Assembly: GCF_000517085.1 (NCBI RefSeq)
Contig: NZ_KI912107.1
Location: forward strand, 3,159,980-3,223,979
Source of the DNA: Saccharicrinis fermentans DSM 9555 = JCM 21142
Lineage (GTDB): Bacteria > Bacteroidota > Bacteroidia > Bacteroidales > Marinilabiliaceae
Length of the DNA: 64,000 nt
Direction: 5' to 3'
Shown in pieces: positions 36,922-46,581 of this stretch. The notes under the pieces are model-generated. The model had not been told where the DNA came from and ran no database searches. It saw nothing but the letters and a program-made list of their open reading frames with translations. Made by a program: the position numbers and the translations under genes. Each line of letters starts with the position of its first letter. Within the stretch, counting starts at the first letter, position 1.

Positions 36922-38487
36922 CTACTCTCCCAACATCCGAGCAACTGCATCGGCACACTTCTCTCCATCAATGGCCGAAGAGGCAATTCCTCCAGCATAA
37001 CCGGCACCTTCACCACAAGGGAACAGCCCTCCTATATGCACATGTTGCAAAGATAAAGGATCTCTCGGAATACGAAGGGGTGATGAAGTTCGCGATTCGG
37101 TTCCCAAGATAATCGCTTCAGGATCAAGAAAACCATTGGCCCATTTACCAAATTGCTTAAACCCCTCCTGTAACCTATTGCTTATGCCATAGGGCAATAC
37201 AAAATGAAGTGGAGAAGCGATGGTTCCGGGTACGTAGGATGTAGGTGGCAAATCAAAAGACAATCTAGAATCCACAAAATCAGTTAATCGTTGCGCAGGA
37301 GCAATCAGATTTTTACCTCCATTAATATAACAAAGTCTCTCTACTTCTTTTTGATACGCTAAGCCTGCCAGCACTCCCTGCTTCCTAAACTCATCTGGAA
37401 TATCTTCGGGACGAACCTCCACTACCATACCCGAATTTGCATATGGTGAATTACGTTTAGATGGTGACATACCATTTACCACCATTTCATTTTCTCCAGT
37501 CATAGCAGGCACAATAAAACCACCAGGACACATACAAAACGAATACACACCTCGCTCCTGCACCTGACACGAGAAGTTATAAGATGCGGCGGGCAAATAT
37601 TCGCCCCTCCCATCCGGCGAATGATATTGGATTTGATCAATCAGTTCTTGCGGGTGTTCAACCCGTACCCCCATGGCCCATGTCTTAGCTTCCAATTCAA
37701 TAGCCCTATTATCTAACATGGTGTACACATCACGAGCAGAATGCCCTGTTGCCAACACTACTGCTTTGGCTTTAATATTAGTTCCATCCTTTAAAACGAG
37801 CCCTTTGACAGAAGAATCTTCAATGACAAGGTCAGTAACAGTGGCATTAAACAAAACCTCTCCTCCTGCGGTAATAATAGATTCCCGCATCTTTTTTATC
37901 ACCCCCGGCAGTCTGTCGGTCCCAATATGTGGATGAGAATCAACCAGGATATCATCCTGAGCCCCATGAAAATGCAGAACATGCAATACCTTATTAAAAT
38001 CTCCTCTTTTGGTGCTTCGTGTGTATAACTTACCATCAGAAAAAGTACCTGCTCCTCCTTCACCAAAAGCATAATTAGATTCCGGATCCACAGGATTATT
38101 CCTATTTAACAGCGCAATATCCTTTTTCCGTTCGTTCACATCTTTACCCCGCTCCAATACAATAGGCTTAAAGCCTAACTCCACTAGGCGCAGAGCTGCA
38201 AATAATCCTCCGGGACCAGCACCAACTACTATCACCTCAGGCTTATCACTTACATTTTGGTATTCAAACGTTACAAATTCCTTTTCCGGCGCCGGCGCAT
38301 TGGCAAAGGCTTCCAAATGAAGCTGAACCATAACTTGACGCTGACGGGCATCAATAGATCTTTTGCGCACCCTGATAGCGGTAATCTTATCAGGATGTAC
38401 CTTCATCTTTTTAGCTACGATATCCTTATAATATTTTTCGTTCGATGCCTCCTGAGGAGTAAGTCTTAATGCAATGTCTTTCTTCAT
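36922..38487 (-). CDS. FAD-dependent oxidoreductase (COG2509-type dehydrogenase)
   Basis: A 521-residue flavoprotein. The N-terminal about 85 residues are a small extra domain, followed by the dinucleotide-binding VVGAGPGGLFAALRLVELG and a second FAD motif VVLATGHSARDVYTML; NYAFGEGGAGTFSDGKLYT and the C-terminal FPCGEGAGYAGGIASSAIDG are typical of this uncharacterised dehydrogenase group. The substrate is unknown. The ATG at 38487 is chosen; the frame reaches a TTG 13 codons upstream that would add an unlikely N-terminus. Confidence 0.88.
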   Translation of the reverse strand: MKKDIALRLTPQEASNEKYYKDIVAKKMKVHPDKITAIRVRKRSIDARQRQVMVQLHLEAFANAPAPEKEFVTFEYQNVSDKPEVIVVGAGPGGLFAALRLVELGFKPIVLERGKDVNERKKDIALLNRNNPVDPESNYAFGEGGAGTFSDGKLYTRSTKRGDFNKVLHVLHFHGAQDDILVDSHPHIGTDRLPGVIKKMRESIITAGGEVLFNATVTDLVIEDSSVKGLVLKDGTNIKAKAVVLATGHSARDVYTMLDNRAIELEAKTWAMGVRVEHPQELIDQIQYHSPDGRGEYLPAASYNFSCQVQERGVYSFCMCPGGFIVPAMTGENEMVVNGMSPSKRNSPYANSGMVVEVRPEDIPDEFRKQGVLAGLAYQKEVERLCYINGGKNLIAPAQRLTDFVDSRLSFDLPPTSYVPGTIASPLHFVLPYGISNRLQEGFKQFGKWANGFLDPEAIILGTESRTSSPLRIPRDPLSLQHVHIGGLFPCGEGAGYAGGIASSAIDGEKCADAVARMLGE

Positions 38488-38647
38488 CCGTTTTTTAATA
38501 ACGGGGCAAAGATAATGAATTATCAATTTACAACGCTATTACTTCGACAATGGATTCATAAAGAGCTTACACCTTCATTTATCCACCACTCAATAAGACC
38601 ATAAGTGACTGACAACAAAACACTTAATAAATGCAAAAAAATCACTT

Positions 38648-39373
38648 TTATTCAAAATAAAAGCTCAATACAAAAATTCGCGACGTTAATTTGTCAATTG
38701 CTTGGGTATAGGGCATATCCAAGGACTCCCCAGTACCATCATGATTGAGTACATCGCGCATACCGATAGAGACTTTAAGTTCGGTGGACAACCTAAAGTA
38801 ATTGAGATAAGAATCAAACCCGGCTCCAAACTCATAATAAAAATCCAGCGCATTTAGCACTACCCCGGATTGATTTTTCTTGGCCAGATCGTAACGGGGA
38901 TTAATACCAGCCACCAGATAAGGCTTAAAGTTATGGTTTCTATCAGCCCCATATTTTAACATAATAGGCATTTCCAAAAAGGTAGATTTTAACTGAAGAG
39001 CTTCATCCTCCTTGACTCCCTTTGAGTCAACAAAAGTCAGATCTCGTTGACCAAAGGAAATACCCGGCAACATCCTCAGATTTAAATTTTTCCTGATCCT
39101 CAAACTGGCAATTATTCCCAAATTAATTCCTGGTTGCAAAGACAATAGCTCTGCATACCGAGGATTATTTCCATTTTCTGGCGTAGCAGCACCCGAGTGC
39201 TGCACATTGAAATTCATGGTATTGAATCCAATCAAAAAACCAAAATGAATCGGTTTTTCGTCGAAACCTTTCAGGTTAGGCACATTTTTATTCTTATCGT
39301 TTTGTGCATTGATTTCCCCCATCAAACACAAGAGCACGAAAAACACAAAAAATTGCTTAAATCCAAGTATCAT
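38648..39373 (-). CDS. porT: PorT, type IX secretion outer-membrane protein
   Basis: A 241-residue beta-barrel protein with a signal peptide ending at INAQ. The block EKPIHFGFLIGFNTMNFNV is the PorT signature, and the chain ends in a strand with terminal aromatic residues (LSFYFE). PorT/SprT is required for the type IX secretion system that exports proteins with conserved C-terminal domains and supports gliding in some members of the phylum. It follows menG/ubiE, an arrangement seen in many Bacteroidota. No other secretion-system genes are in the window. Confidence 0.88.
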   Translation of the reverse strand: MILGFKQFFVFFVLLCLMGEINAQNDKNKNVPNLKGFDEKPIHFGFLIGFNTMNFNVQHSGAATPENGNNPRYAELLSLQPGINLGIIASLRIRKNLNLRMLPGISFGQRDLTFVDSKGVKEDEALQLKSTFLEMPIMLKYGADRNHNFKPYLVAGINPRYDLAKKNQSGVVLNALDFYYEFGAGFDSYLNYFRLSTELKVSIGMRDVLNHDGTGESLDMPYTQAIDKLTSRIFVLSFYFE

Positions 39374-39468
39374 AAATACGTAATTTATCTTCCTTCAAAT
39401 ATATCATAGGATCAGACCTCTAAACTCAATAACTATATATTTTATGGTTTATTGTTTACAAAAGAGGA

Positions 39469-40191
39469 TTACTTAGTGGCAAAATAAATCGTTGCCACGC
39501 CAAAAGTCTGCTTCCACACCCTTTCTATTTTAAAGCCAGCCTGATTTAATTCATTCACAAAGGACTGTCCTTCAGGGAAAGCAGCCACAGATTCAGGCAG
39601 ATAGGTATAGGCAGCCTTGTCCTTAGACAGAAGTCCTCCCCACCAAGGTAATATTTTAGTAGAATAAAACTTATAAACTTGTTTAACAGGAAACGTTGAT
39701 GGGTTTGAAAACTCCAGCACCATGAACTTGCCCCCTTTTTTAAGCACTCTATTAATTTCAACCAATCCTTTTTGTAGGTTTTCGAAATTACGCACCCCAA
39801 ATGCAACCATCGCAGCATCAAACTCGGCATCATCGAAAGGAAGGTTTTCGGAATCGCCCTCTATCATAGAGATAATATTATGAAGGTTCTTCCGCTTAAT
39901 TTTTTCTTCTGCCACTTTTAACATCTCTGGCGATAAATCCAGCCCCACAACTCTCTGCGGCTTCAATCGCAAGGATGCAATCGCCAAATCACCTGTTCCG
40001 GTGGCTATATCTAAAATCACAGGAGAATCCATTCCTTTCAGCAGATTTATGGCTCTCCGTCTCCATATTTTATCGACTCCCAATGACAATGAGTGATTTA
40101 AAAAATCATATTTGGGTGCGATATTATCAAACATGCTTTTTATCTGATTCTTCTTACCTTCTTCTGAAGATTTATATGGCTTAACCGTCAT
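39469..40191 (-). CDS. menG: demethylmenaquinone methyltransferase
   Basis: A 240-residue UbiE/MenG-type SAM-dependent methyltransferase. Family motifs: MFDNIAPKYDFLNHSLSLG, the SAM-binding VILDIATGTGDLAI, and KFMVLEFSNPSTFPV followed by WWGGLLSKDKAAYTYLPES. It should carry out the last step of menaquinone synthesis, consistent with respiration of this phylum. The ATG at 40191 is preferred to a TTG seven codons upstream. The gene precedes porT. Confidence 0.94.
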   Translation of the reverse strand: MTVKPYKSSEEGKKNQIKSMFDNIAPKYDFLNHSLSLGVDKIWRRRAINLLKGMDSPVILDIATGTGDLAIASLRLKPQRVVGLDLSPEMLKVAEEKIKRKNLHNIISMIEGDSENLPFDDAEFDAAMVAFGVRNFENLQKGLVEINRVLKKGGKFMVLEFSNPSTFPVKQVYKFYSTKILPWWGGLLSKDKAAYTYLPESVAAFPEGQSFVNELNQAGFKIERVWKQTFGVATIYFATK

Positions 40192-40406
40192 GTAGTTAGT
40201 GGATTCGTGCAATATTCATCGCAGGCTTATTTTATAAACAAGTTGTTAATATGCCAATGAATAATACTATTTAAAAAATTTAATCGGTTGTCAAAAATAC
40301 AATAGATATTAAACTCTGGCAATAATTCTGAAGTTTTTAAGCACCGAAAAACTAGATAATGCATCATTACCACATTGCACCACCCACAAGCTACTCCTCA
40401 AACGCA

Positions 40407-40937
40407 CTAATTTTCCAATGACCGTTCCAATACTTGAAGCATTTTTTCAAACTCATCGGGTGCAAATCCGGTTGAAGCATAAACTACCTTACCCGCTTTA
40501 TCTACAATATAGTTTCTAGGAATTGTATTTATGGCAAACTTACCATATACAGCTCTTTGGGGATCTGGATATAATGGCAAATCAAACTTATTGGCCTTAA
40601 ACTGATCCATTTCCTTTTGACTATGCTCACGTCCCACCACCAACAGAACAAAATCCTGACGTTCTTGATACTTATCAGCAATACGACTTTTAATGTACGG
40701 AAGCTCTTTCATACAAGGGGGGCACCAAGTTGCAAAAAAATTAATCAGCACCACCTTACCTTTCAGATCTACTGAATTCACATGACCACTCGTTGATTTC
40801 AGAACAAAAGAAGGCATGTCATCATCCACCTTAACCAAAGAGGCACTGTCTTGCGCTAAACATTCCGACACAAGAACCGCCCATATAAATCCCAGAGCCA
40901 GTAATTTTATCGTAAACAGCTTATTAATTTTCACCAT
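40407..40937 (-). CDS. TlpA-like periplasmic thioredoxin
   Basis: A 176-residue exported thioredoxin-fold protein with a signal peptide ending near LAQ (residue 29) and the redox motif WCPPC (Trp71-Cys75). The cis-proline region NTIPRNYIVD is present. TlpA/ResA proteins reduce disulfides in the periplasm, for example in cytochrome c maturation. The start lies 14 bases inside the end of purL, so translation may be coupled to it, an odd pairing of functions. Confidence 0.88.
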   Translation of the reverse strand: MVKINKLFTIKLLALGFIWAVLVSECLAQDSASLVKVDDDMPSFVLKSTSGHVNSVDLKGKVVLINFFATWCPPCMKELPYIKSRIADKYQERQDFVLLVVGREHSQKEMDQFKANKFDLPLYPDPQRAVYGKFAINTIPRNYIVDKAGKVVYASTGFAPDEFEKMLQVLERSLEN

Positions 40938-43158
40938 CCATCCATGATTTTAAATACCCTGCAAATTTTTTCTTATAATCTTCTACGTAACCAAATGTTT
41001 CATCATCAATTCGTATTTCTCCTTTTGTTACATGGCCTAACACTGAGAATACGGCTCCTGTTTCCAACATAAAATCCACAAAATCATCTTGTTTTTCCGG
41101 AGCCACAGATACCACAATTCGGCTTTGTGCCTCTCCAAATAAAAAGGCATCCTTTCTAACCTCGGCATCTGTTGTTATATCAAAGCCAAAGCCCAATGGA
41201 ATACCCGATTCTAACAAATTAAAGAACAACCCCCCGGAGGATACATCATGCACAGAACGCACCAAGTCTTTACGAATCACTTGCTTCACCAACTCCTGCA
41301 CCTCTAACTCTTCGTCTATATCAAAATATGGTGCAGCGTGACTTTTTTTCTGATGATAAAAGTTCAGATATTCTGACGCATTAATATCATCTCTGGATTG
41401 ACCTATTAAAAAGATCATATCCCCTTTACTCTTATAGGACAATACTGTATGGTGATCAATAGAATCCACAGTACCAACCATCCCCACAACCGGACACGGG
41501 GTAATAGGTGTTAAACGACCTTCCACCGAGCGTTGGTTATAAAAACTCACATTTCCACTAACAACTGGCGTATTAAATCTCTTACAAGCCTCCGACAATC
41601 CCTCAACCGATCTAGTAAACTGCCAGAACACTTCAGGATCATAGGGATTACCATAATTCAAACAGTCGGTTACTGCCAGTGGCACCCCACCCCCACAAAT
41701 GATATTACGGGCCGCTTCGGCCACCGCAATCTGAGCACCCACATAGGGATCAGCCTCCACATAATTCGAATTACAGTCAACCGTTAAAGCTAATTTTTTA
41801 TTGGTTTCTTCAATACTAACAAAAGAAGCATCCGATGGAAACTGATTACTCACAGAGTCTTGTTGTGCCGACTGATCAAAGATTTGAGTAAGATATTCTT
41901 TGGAGACCAGGTTTAAGTTAGTCATCATTTTATGAACCACCTTTTGGTAATGATCCGGTTCCGGGATATCCTCTATCTTTAATTCTTTTATTTTATTTTT
42001 TTCAGGCTCCAATACTTCCCGCTCATAAATAGGCGCTTTACCCCCCAATCCCACATAGGAAACAGGAATCTGTGCAATGGTATTAGTTCCTTCTTTACAT
42101 TGTAAAAACTCTCCCTTGACCACGACACCTATCTGAGCAAATGACAATTGCATAGGCTGCAATAATTCAGAAACCCTAGTGATATTTTCAGGGTCAATAC
42201 AAAGCAACATCCTTCCCCATGATTCAGAAAGCAACACTTCACGCATGGTCATACCTTCATCACGGGTAGGCACTTTATCTCCCTTCAACTCCATGCCTGC
42301 ATTCCCTCTGGCTGCCATTTCAGTAGCAGCGCCCACAATACCCCCTGCTCCAACGGTTTGAATACCCACGACCAGTTTCTCTCTATTCAAAATTTTCACG
42401 GCCTCCAACAGACTACGTTCCACTGTTGAATCCATCATCTGCTCCATGGTAAAATTAGATGACAGCTTATCAGAAATAAAATCAGCAGAAAAGGCATCAT
42501 TATCCACTCCTTCTTTACCCGTTAGAGAACCCAATAGCAATATGATCTGACCTTCGTTGGTGGCAACGCCGGATATAAGATCCTCTTTTTTGGCCACTCC
42601 CACGGTCATGTTATTTACAATAGGATTAGAATTAAAACCGGCATCAAAACAAACCTCGCCTCCAATAACCGGCACTTTCATATTTTCTTCAAAATCCTTA
42701 ATGCCATTCACCACCTCTGAAAAAAGCCATCGTGCAGTATCTCTTTCTGCATCACCGAACCTCAATGAATCCAGAAATGCAACTGGTTTAGCACCCATAG
42801 AAAAAACATCCCGATTTACAATTCTCAAACCCGTTAAAGCACCTAATCGCGGTTGAATTGAACAAGGATGATTATGCGACTCCATCTTGAACACACATAC
42901 ATAACCGTCGCCAATATCAATGGCCCCAGCCGATTCGTCACCGGCTTCAACAATTACATTTTCACCTGATTTGGGCAATTTGCCCAGCCATTTCAAAGAG
43001 TTTTTATATGAGGCATGTTCTGTCCACAGACGCGAGAAAATATCCAACTCTAACTCATTGGGTTCTCTTTGTAATATTTCAGAAATTAATTCAAGTTCAG
43101 ACTGTGTCAGACTTAAATTTTCTGAACTTTTAATATTAGGGTTATGTGTATTCATCAT
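40924..43158 (-). CDS. purL: phosphoribosylformylglycinamidine synthase, PurL subunit
   Basis: A 744-residue small-type PurL (the Bacillus type that needs PurS and PurQ), unlike the roughly 1300-residue fused enzyme. Landmarks: LWTEHASYKNSLKWLG, FKMESHNHPCSIQP, the metal/ATP-site block GGEVCFDAGFNSNP, and the second half with YGNPYDPEVFWQ and SVHDVSSGGLFFNLLESG. It makes FGAM in purine synthesis. purS and purQ are not in the window. A rather long leader lies upstream. Confidence 0.95.
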   Translation of the reverse strand: MMNTHNPNIKSSENLSLTQSELELISEILQREPNELELDIFSRLWTEHASYKNSLKWLGKLPKSGENVIVEAGDESAGAIDIGDGYVCVFKMESHNHPCSIQPRLGALTGLRIVNRDVFSMGAKPVAFLDSLRFGDAERDTARWLFSEVVNGIKDFEENMKVPVIGGEVCFDAGFNSNPIVNNMTVGVAKKEDLISGVATNEGQIILLLGSLTGKEGVDNDAFSADFISDKLSSNFTMEQMMDSTVERSLLEAVKILNREKLVVGIQTVGAGGIVGAATEMAARGNAGMELKGDKVPTRDEGMTMREVLLSESWGRMLLCIDPENITRVSELLQPMQLSFAQIGVVVKGEFLQCKEGTNTIAQIPVSYVGLGGKAPIYEREVLEPEKNKIKELKIEDIPEPDHYQKVVHKMMTNLNLVSKEYLTQIFDQSAQQDSVSNQFPSDASFVSIEETNKKLALTVDCNSNYVEADPYVGAQIAVAEAARNIICGGGVPLAVTDCLNYGNPYDPEVFWQFTRSVEGLSEACKRFNTPVVSGNVSFYNQRSVEGRLTPITPCPVVGMVGTVDSIDHHTVLSYKSKGDMIFLIGQSRDDINASEYLNFYHQKKSHAAPYFDIDEELEVQELVKQVIRKDLVRSVHDVSSGGLFFNLLESGIPLGFGFDITTDAEVRKDAFLFGEAQSRIVVSVAPEKQDDFVDFMLETGAVFSVLGHVTKGEIRIDDETFGYVEDYKKKFAGYLKSWMDGEN

Positions 43159-43459
43159 ATCTTTTTTTGGTGCTGTATTTACAGATCTATAACTTTACAA
43201 AAATATTGTCATATCTTCACATTTTATATGGTACGACATTACAAAAGCACATGTGATTATTGACTTTTTGAAAGTATAAAAAAAATACCTAAGTACAAAA
43301 GTGAGCGATGTAAATTGAAAGCAAATATACATTTATAAAATCGGCACAACCACTTGTCTACATCAGATAGGGAAACAGTTATCGAACATATACGACCAGA
43401 TTACTCATTTACTCTGGTCATTCAGTTTTTGATCAATTATAAAAACAAATTTTTAACAC
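43159..43459. other. divergent intergenic region with purL promoter candidate
   Basis: A 301-bp gap between purL (minus) and the SDR gene (plus). On the minus strand TTG (43347-43349), 17 bases, TATATTTG (43322-43329) fits the phylum promoter and would leave a leader of about 155 bases before purL. A nearer -7-like TATTTTTG stands at 43198-43205 without a -33. No known purine riboswitch structure was recognised, and no small gene is evident. Confidence 0.45.
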
Positions 43460-44218
43460 ATGCAGACAATTGCGTTCATTACCGGAGCCACTTCCGGAAT
43501 AGGAGAGGCAACAGCTAAGATGCTTGCCAAACAAGGCTATGATATCATTATTACAGGTAGAAGAGCCGAACGGCTAGAACATCTCAAGAAGAATATTGAA
43601 GCTACATTCAACAACTCAGTATTAAGTCTATGTTTTGACATTAGGAACGAAGAAGAAACAACCCAAGCCTTGGCCTCTATTCCGGATGCTTGGAAAAATA
43701 TTGATATTTTAATAAACAATGCAGGTCTTGCTGCGGGAACCGAAAAAATATATGAAGATGCCTGGGACAAATGGTCACAGATGATTGACACCAATGTAAA
43801 AGGATTATTGTTCCTTTCGAAAGAAATTATAAAATGGATGGTCAAAAACCAACATGGCCATATCGTAAACATATCATCCATTGCAGGCATCAATGTTTAC
43901 GAGGGTGGGAGCATATACTGCGCCTCTAAACATGCTGTGAATGCGATCACCAAGGGGATGCGTGTTGATCTTTTAAAACATAACATCAGAGTCACTTCCA
44001 TCTCGCCGGGTATGGTAGACACGGAGTTCTCATTGGTTCGATTCGATGGCGATAAAGAAAAGGCTAAAAATGTTTACCAGGGAATCACCCCTTTATCCGC
44101 AATAGACATAGCCGAAGCTATTGAGTTTGCCGTAACCCGCCCACCGCATGTAAACATCAACGATATTTTAATTATGCCTAGCCAACAGGCTGATGCATTT
44201 AATACATACAGGAAATAG
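43460..44218 (+). CDS. SDR-family NAD(P)-dependent oxidoreductase (YdfG-like)
   Basis: A 252-residue short-chain dehydrogenase. Cofactor motif TGATSGIGEAT (8-18), NNAG at about 88-91, and the catalytic Tyr153 and Lys157 in YCASK. The later segment SPGMVDTEFSLVRFDGD is characteristic of the YdfG group (3-hydroxy acid or malonic semialdehyde dehydrogenases), so a role in serine or 3-hydroxyacid metabolism is possible. The Arg in ITGRRAE favours NADP. It stands alone on the plus strand. Confidence 0.9.
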   Translation: MQTIAFITGATSGIGEATAKMLAKQGYDIIITGRRAERLEHLKKNIEATFNNSVLSLCFDIRNEEETTQALASIPDAWKNIDILINNAGLAAGTEKIYEDAWDKWSQMIDTNVKGLLFLSKEIIKWMVKNQHGHIVNISSIAGINVYEGGSIYCASKHAVNAITKGMRVDLLKHNIRVTSISPGMVDTEFSLVRFDGDKEKAKNVYQGITPLSAIDIAEAIEFAVTRPPHVNINDILIMPSQQADAFNTYRK

Positions 44219-44305
44219 GGTACGACTCGCAGGGCAGTGGTTCTAAGAGGTGAAACCTAAAAAACAATCTCCACCACTGACCCTCCTGTAAGAAAAATAC
44301 CTAAA

Positions 44306-45352
44306 CTAAGAGCTTGTAATACGACCAGTAAGAATATTCCACATGGCTAAAAAGAAATATTTAATATCGGTTCTAAAACCTTTTTTTAGTTTTTCGCTCA
44401 TATAAATCCTTTCCGCTTCTATATTACCTGAAGAATCAGGCATTAAAAGGGATACATACGGAGGAATACAACCAGGCTTAAATTTCACCCGTAACTCCTG
44501 AACCTCATTAGGGAGTTCTGAAAAACGCGTACGACTTAATGGTCTCACGCCTACCAAAGCAAGCTCCCCTTTAAAAAGATTAACCAGCTGAGGCAATTCA
44601 TCCAACCAATACTTCCTAAAGAATTTTCCCCACGAAGTAAGGCGAAAATCACCAGCAGGCTTTCCAACAGCGTTATATCCATTTAAACGAACCACATAAT
44701 CCTGCAGGTATTGCGAATAAGGATGCATTGTCCTAATCTTAAAAACCTTCAATTCTTTTCCTTCACGCCCAACCCTGGTCATGGAAAATAAAAATCCACT
44801 GCTACATCCTTCTTGCTTCTCTGGTGCTTTTTTCACCTTCATAGTCATAAAGTAAAGCAGTCCCTCAATTTCTTTAAAGTCTATAATAGAAAATCCTGCA
44901 TAAACCAAACGACCCAATGCTTCGGCTTTACCAATAAACTTCTTATGCTTTAAACTCTTCAGATATGGATTTTGATCTCTAAAATGCTTATCTTTTTTAT
45001 TCTTCAAGTCAGCAATAGCGCAACACCCTACAAAAATAGTGGCTTCAGGAATATGGTCATTTAATTGAAATAAATATTGATTAATATTACCTGCTGAGTT
45101 AATGGGAGCCACATCCACAATACCCAACAATGGTTTTTCTATTGTATAATAATTTTGAGGACAATATGATTCCTCTACTCTTACTTTATCAGAGTATAAA
45201 GGTACAGTTTGAGAGATAAACCCATATACCTTCTTCGACATACGCTTAATCAAATTATTTTTATACATATTGAGCTGTCGCCCCACATGCTCATCTATGG
45301 CTTTTAAATTTACACCATTGGAATTGGTTTTTGTAGTTTTTACGTTTTGCAT
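44306..45352 (-). CDS. bacterial sugar transferase (polyprenyl-phosphate glycosyl-1-phosphate transferase type)
   Basis: A 348-residue protein. Residues about 190-340 are the bacterial sugar transferase domain: VFKIRTMHPYSQ, RLTSWGKFFRKYWLDELPQL, and LALVGVRPLSRTRF with the conserved DELPQL and VGVRPL motifs. These enzymes start lipid-linked glycan chains by moving a sugar-1-phosphate to undecaprenyl phosphate. The N-terminal half is unusual: no clear group of membrane helices and no match I recognise. No other glycan genes are adjacent, so the glycan is unknown. Confidence 0.85.
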   Translation of the reverse strand: MQNVKTTKTNSNGVNLKAIDEHVGRQLNMYKNNLIKRMSKKVYGFISQTVPLYSDKVRVEESYCPQNYYTIEKPLLGIVDVAPINSAGNINQYLFQLNDHIPEATIFVGCCAIADLKNKKDKHFRDQNPYLKSLKHKKFIGKAEALGRLVYAGFSIIDFKEIEGLLYFMTMKVKKAPEKQEGCSSGFLFSMTRVGREGKELKVFKIRTMHPYSQYLQDYVVRLNGYNAVGKPAGDFRLTSWGKFFRKYWLDELPQLVNLFKGELALVGVRPLSRTRFSELPNEVQELRVKFKPGCIPPYVSLLMPDSSGNIEAERIYMSEKLKKGFRTDIKYFFLAMWNILTGRITSS

Positions 45353-45554
45353 TAAGTAAAAGTAGTTTTATTGGCTCGCTCAAAAATAACAAGATGATTT
45401 ATATTAATAGGAAAATATTGACATACGGCCTAAAAAAAGTAACGAAGGCATTCTTTGTACATCGTATGTAACGCCCTAGTACGACTGCACTATACAGCTA
45501 CGAGCCCTACTTTTATTCGATAGGCAAACACGCTTATTTTTTACACAAACGTCA

Positions 45555-46541
45555 TTATCTAAAAGCCACTCCAGCCCCCAAGCTCATGGTTCCGTACTCA
45601 CCCGGTGCATAACCGGCAAACAACTCTACCATTCCTATTTTCGCTTTCACACCGAAATCCAACGCCATCCTACTGAATTCATACTTTACTGACAGCGGGT
45701 TTGTTTCTTCCAAGAGAGCAGCAGGGTCACCCACATAATAATTTCCTTTTAAAGTATAATCAACATTTGAAGAAACATAGCCAAGGCCCATATATGCTGA
45801 AAAAACAGGCACATCTATCCCGACTAACAGTTTAGCACTTAAGCCAGTCATCACGCCTTCCAACGACTGACCAGGGCTACCCATATTCGGATAGTCTATC
45901 TTTATATCATTTGACATAAAAGCATAAGATCCCCATACAGCCAACGAAAGTACTGGTACATTCGCTAAAACAGGAATATACTCTTTAACACTGTGTTTAA
46001 GGCCAACCCCATATTGCGAAACTTCACCCGTATTACCCATATCTAGCTTAGGCATCAACTTCACCCTCAGCTCAGAATTATATGGTAAACCTATTCCACC
46101 CGATAGCACAGGAAGTGAGATTCTGTCTTCCCCTTTACCTTTGGGCAATTGTATCTCTCTACCATCTGTTCTATTTCTAATAACAGGGAAGTCAGTGGTT
46201 TGACCCGCCATATTGGCGGCTATTGAGAAACTACCATCTTTGAGGATATAATTTTGTTGAAAATCAGGGATCTGATCAATATAATAACCTCTCTGATCAG
46301 AAGGAGTAGTTGTTGCTGACATACTCAACGAAATATCAAATCCTAAAAAACGGTGTGTTTTTGCAGTTCGATACCAACCGGAATGCAGATTACCATGCAT
46401 CATTTCACCCATAGGACTCAGATATTCCATGGCTAAGCCCTGCGAAAGCTCCGGCACCTGAAGAAAAGTAACCACTTCCTTTTGTCCCTTTACAATAGAT
46501 ACACCCACAGCCAACAATAAGAATATGAAAGTTTTTCTCAT
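45555..46541 (-). CDS. predicted outer-membrane protein, DUF6588-like (copy A)
   Basis: A 328-residue exported protein with a signal peptide ending near VKG (about 19) and a beta-rich remainder ending in a strand with terminal Phe-Arg. It aligns along its whole length with the protein at 47680-48660: HSGWYRTAKTHRFLGFDIS against NNGWYNSAKPHKLFGFDLT, and the GGIGLPYNSELRVKLMPKLD and KEYIPVLANVPVL segments. I believe the family is DUF6588; function unknown. It is the last gene of a duplicated two-gene cassette, 40 bases after the SPOR-like gene A. Confidence 0.78.
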   Translation of the reverse strand: MRKTFIFLLLAVGVSIVKGQKEVVTFLQVPELSQGLAMEYLSPMGEMMHGNLHSGWYRTAKTHRFLGFDISLSMSATTTPSDQRGYYIDQIPDFQQNYILKDGSFSIAANMAGQTTDFPVIRNRTDGREIQLPKGKGEDRISLPVLSGGIGLPYNSELRVKLMPKLDMGNTGEVSQYGVGLKHSVKEYIPVLANVPVLSLAVWGSYAFMSNDIKIDYPNMGSPGQSLEGVMTGLSAKLLVGIDVPVFSAYMGLGYVSSNVDYTLKGNYYVGDPAALLEETNPLSVKYEFSRMALDFGVKAKIGMVELFAGYAPGEYGTMSLGAGVAFR

Positions 46542-46581
46542 GGTAGTTCTTTTAGCATTGTTAAATATCCAACTACTGCCT

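Noticed and set aside
36604-37056. 150-codon plus-strand ORF after the RNA methyltransferase gene
   Set aside because: It overlaps the methyltransferase 3' end in another frame and runs antisense into the FAD oxidoreductase; no motif.
43159-43320. possible riboswitch in the purL leader
   Set aside because: The leader is long, but I could not find a purine or other known riboswitch core, so it is not claimed.
44219-44305. weak inverted repeat between the SDR and sugar transferase genes
   Set aside because: Only imperfect pairing around GCAGTGG and CCACTG with no T-run; not good enough to call a terminator.
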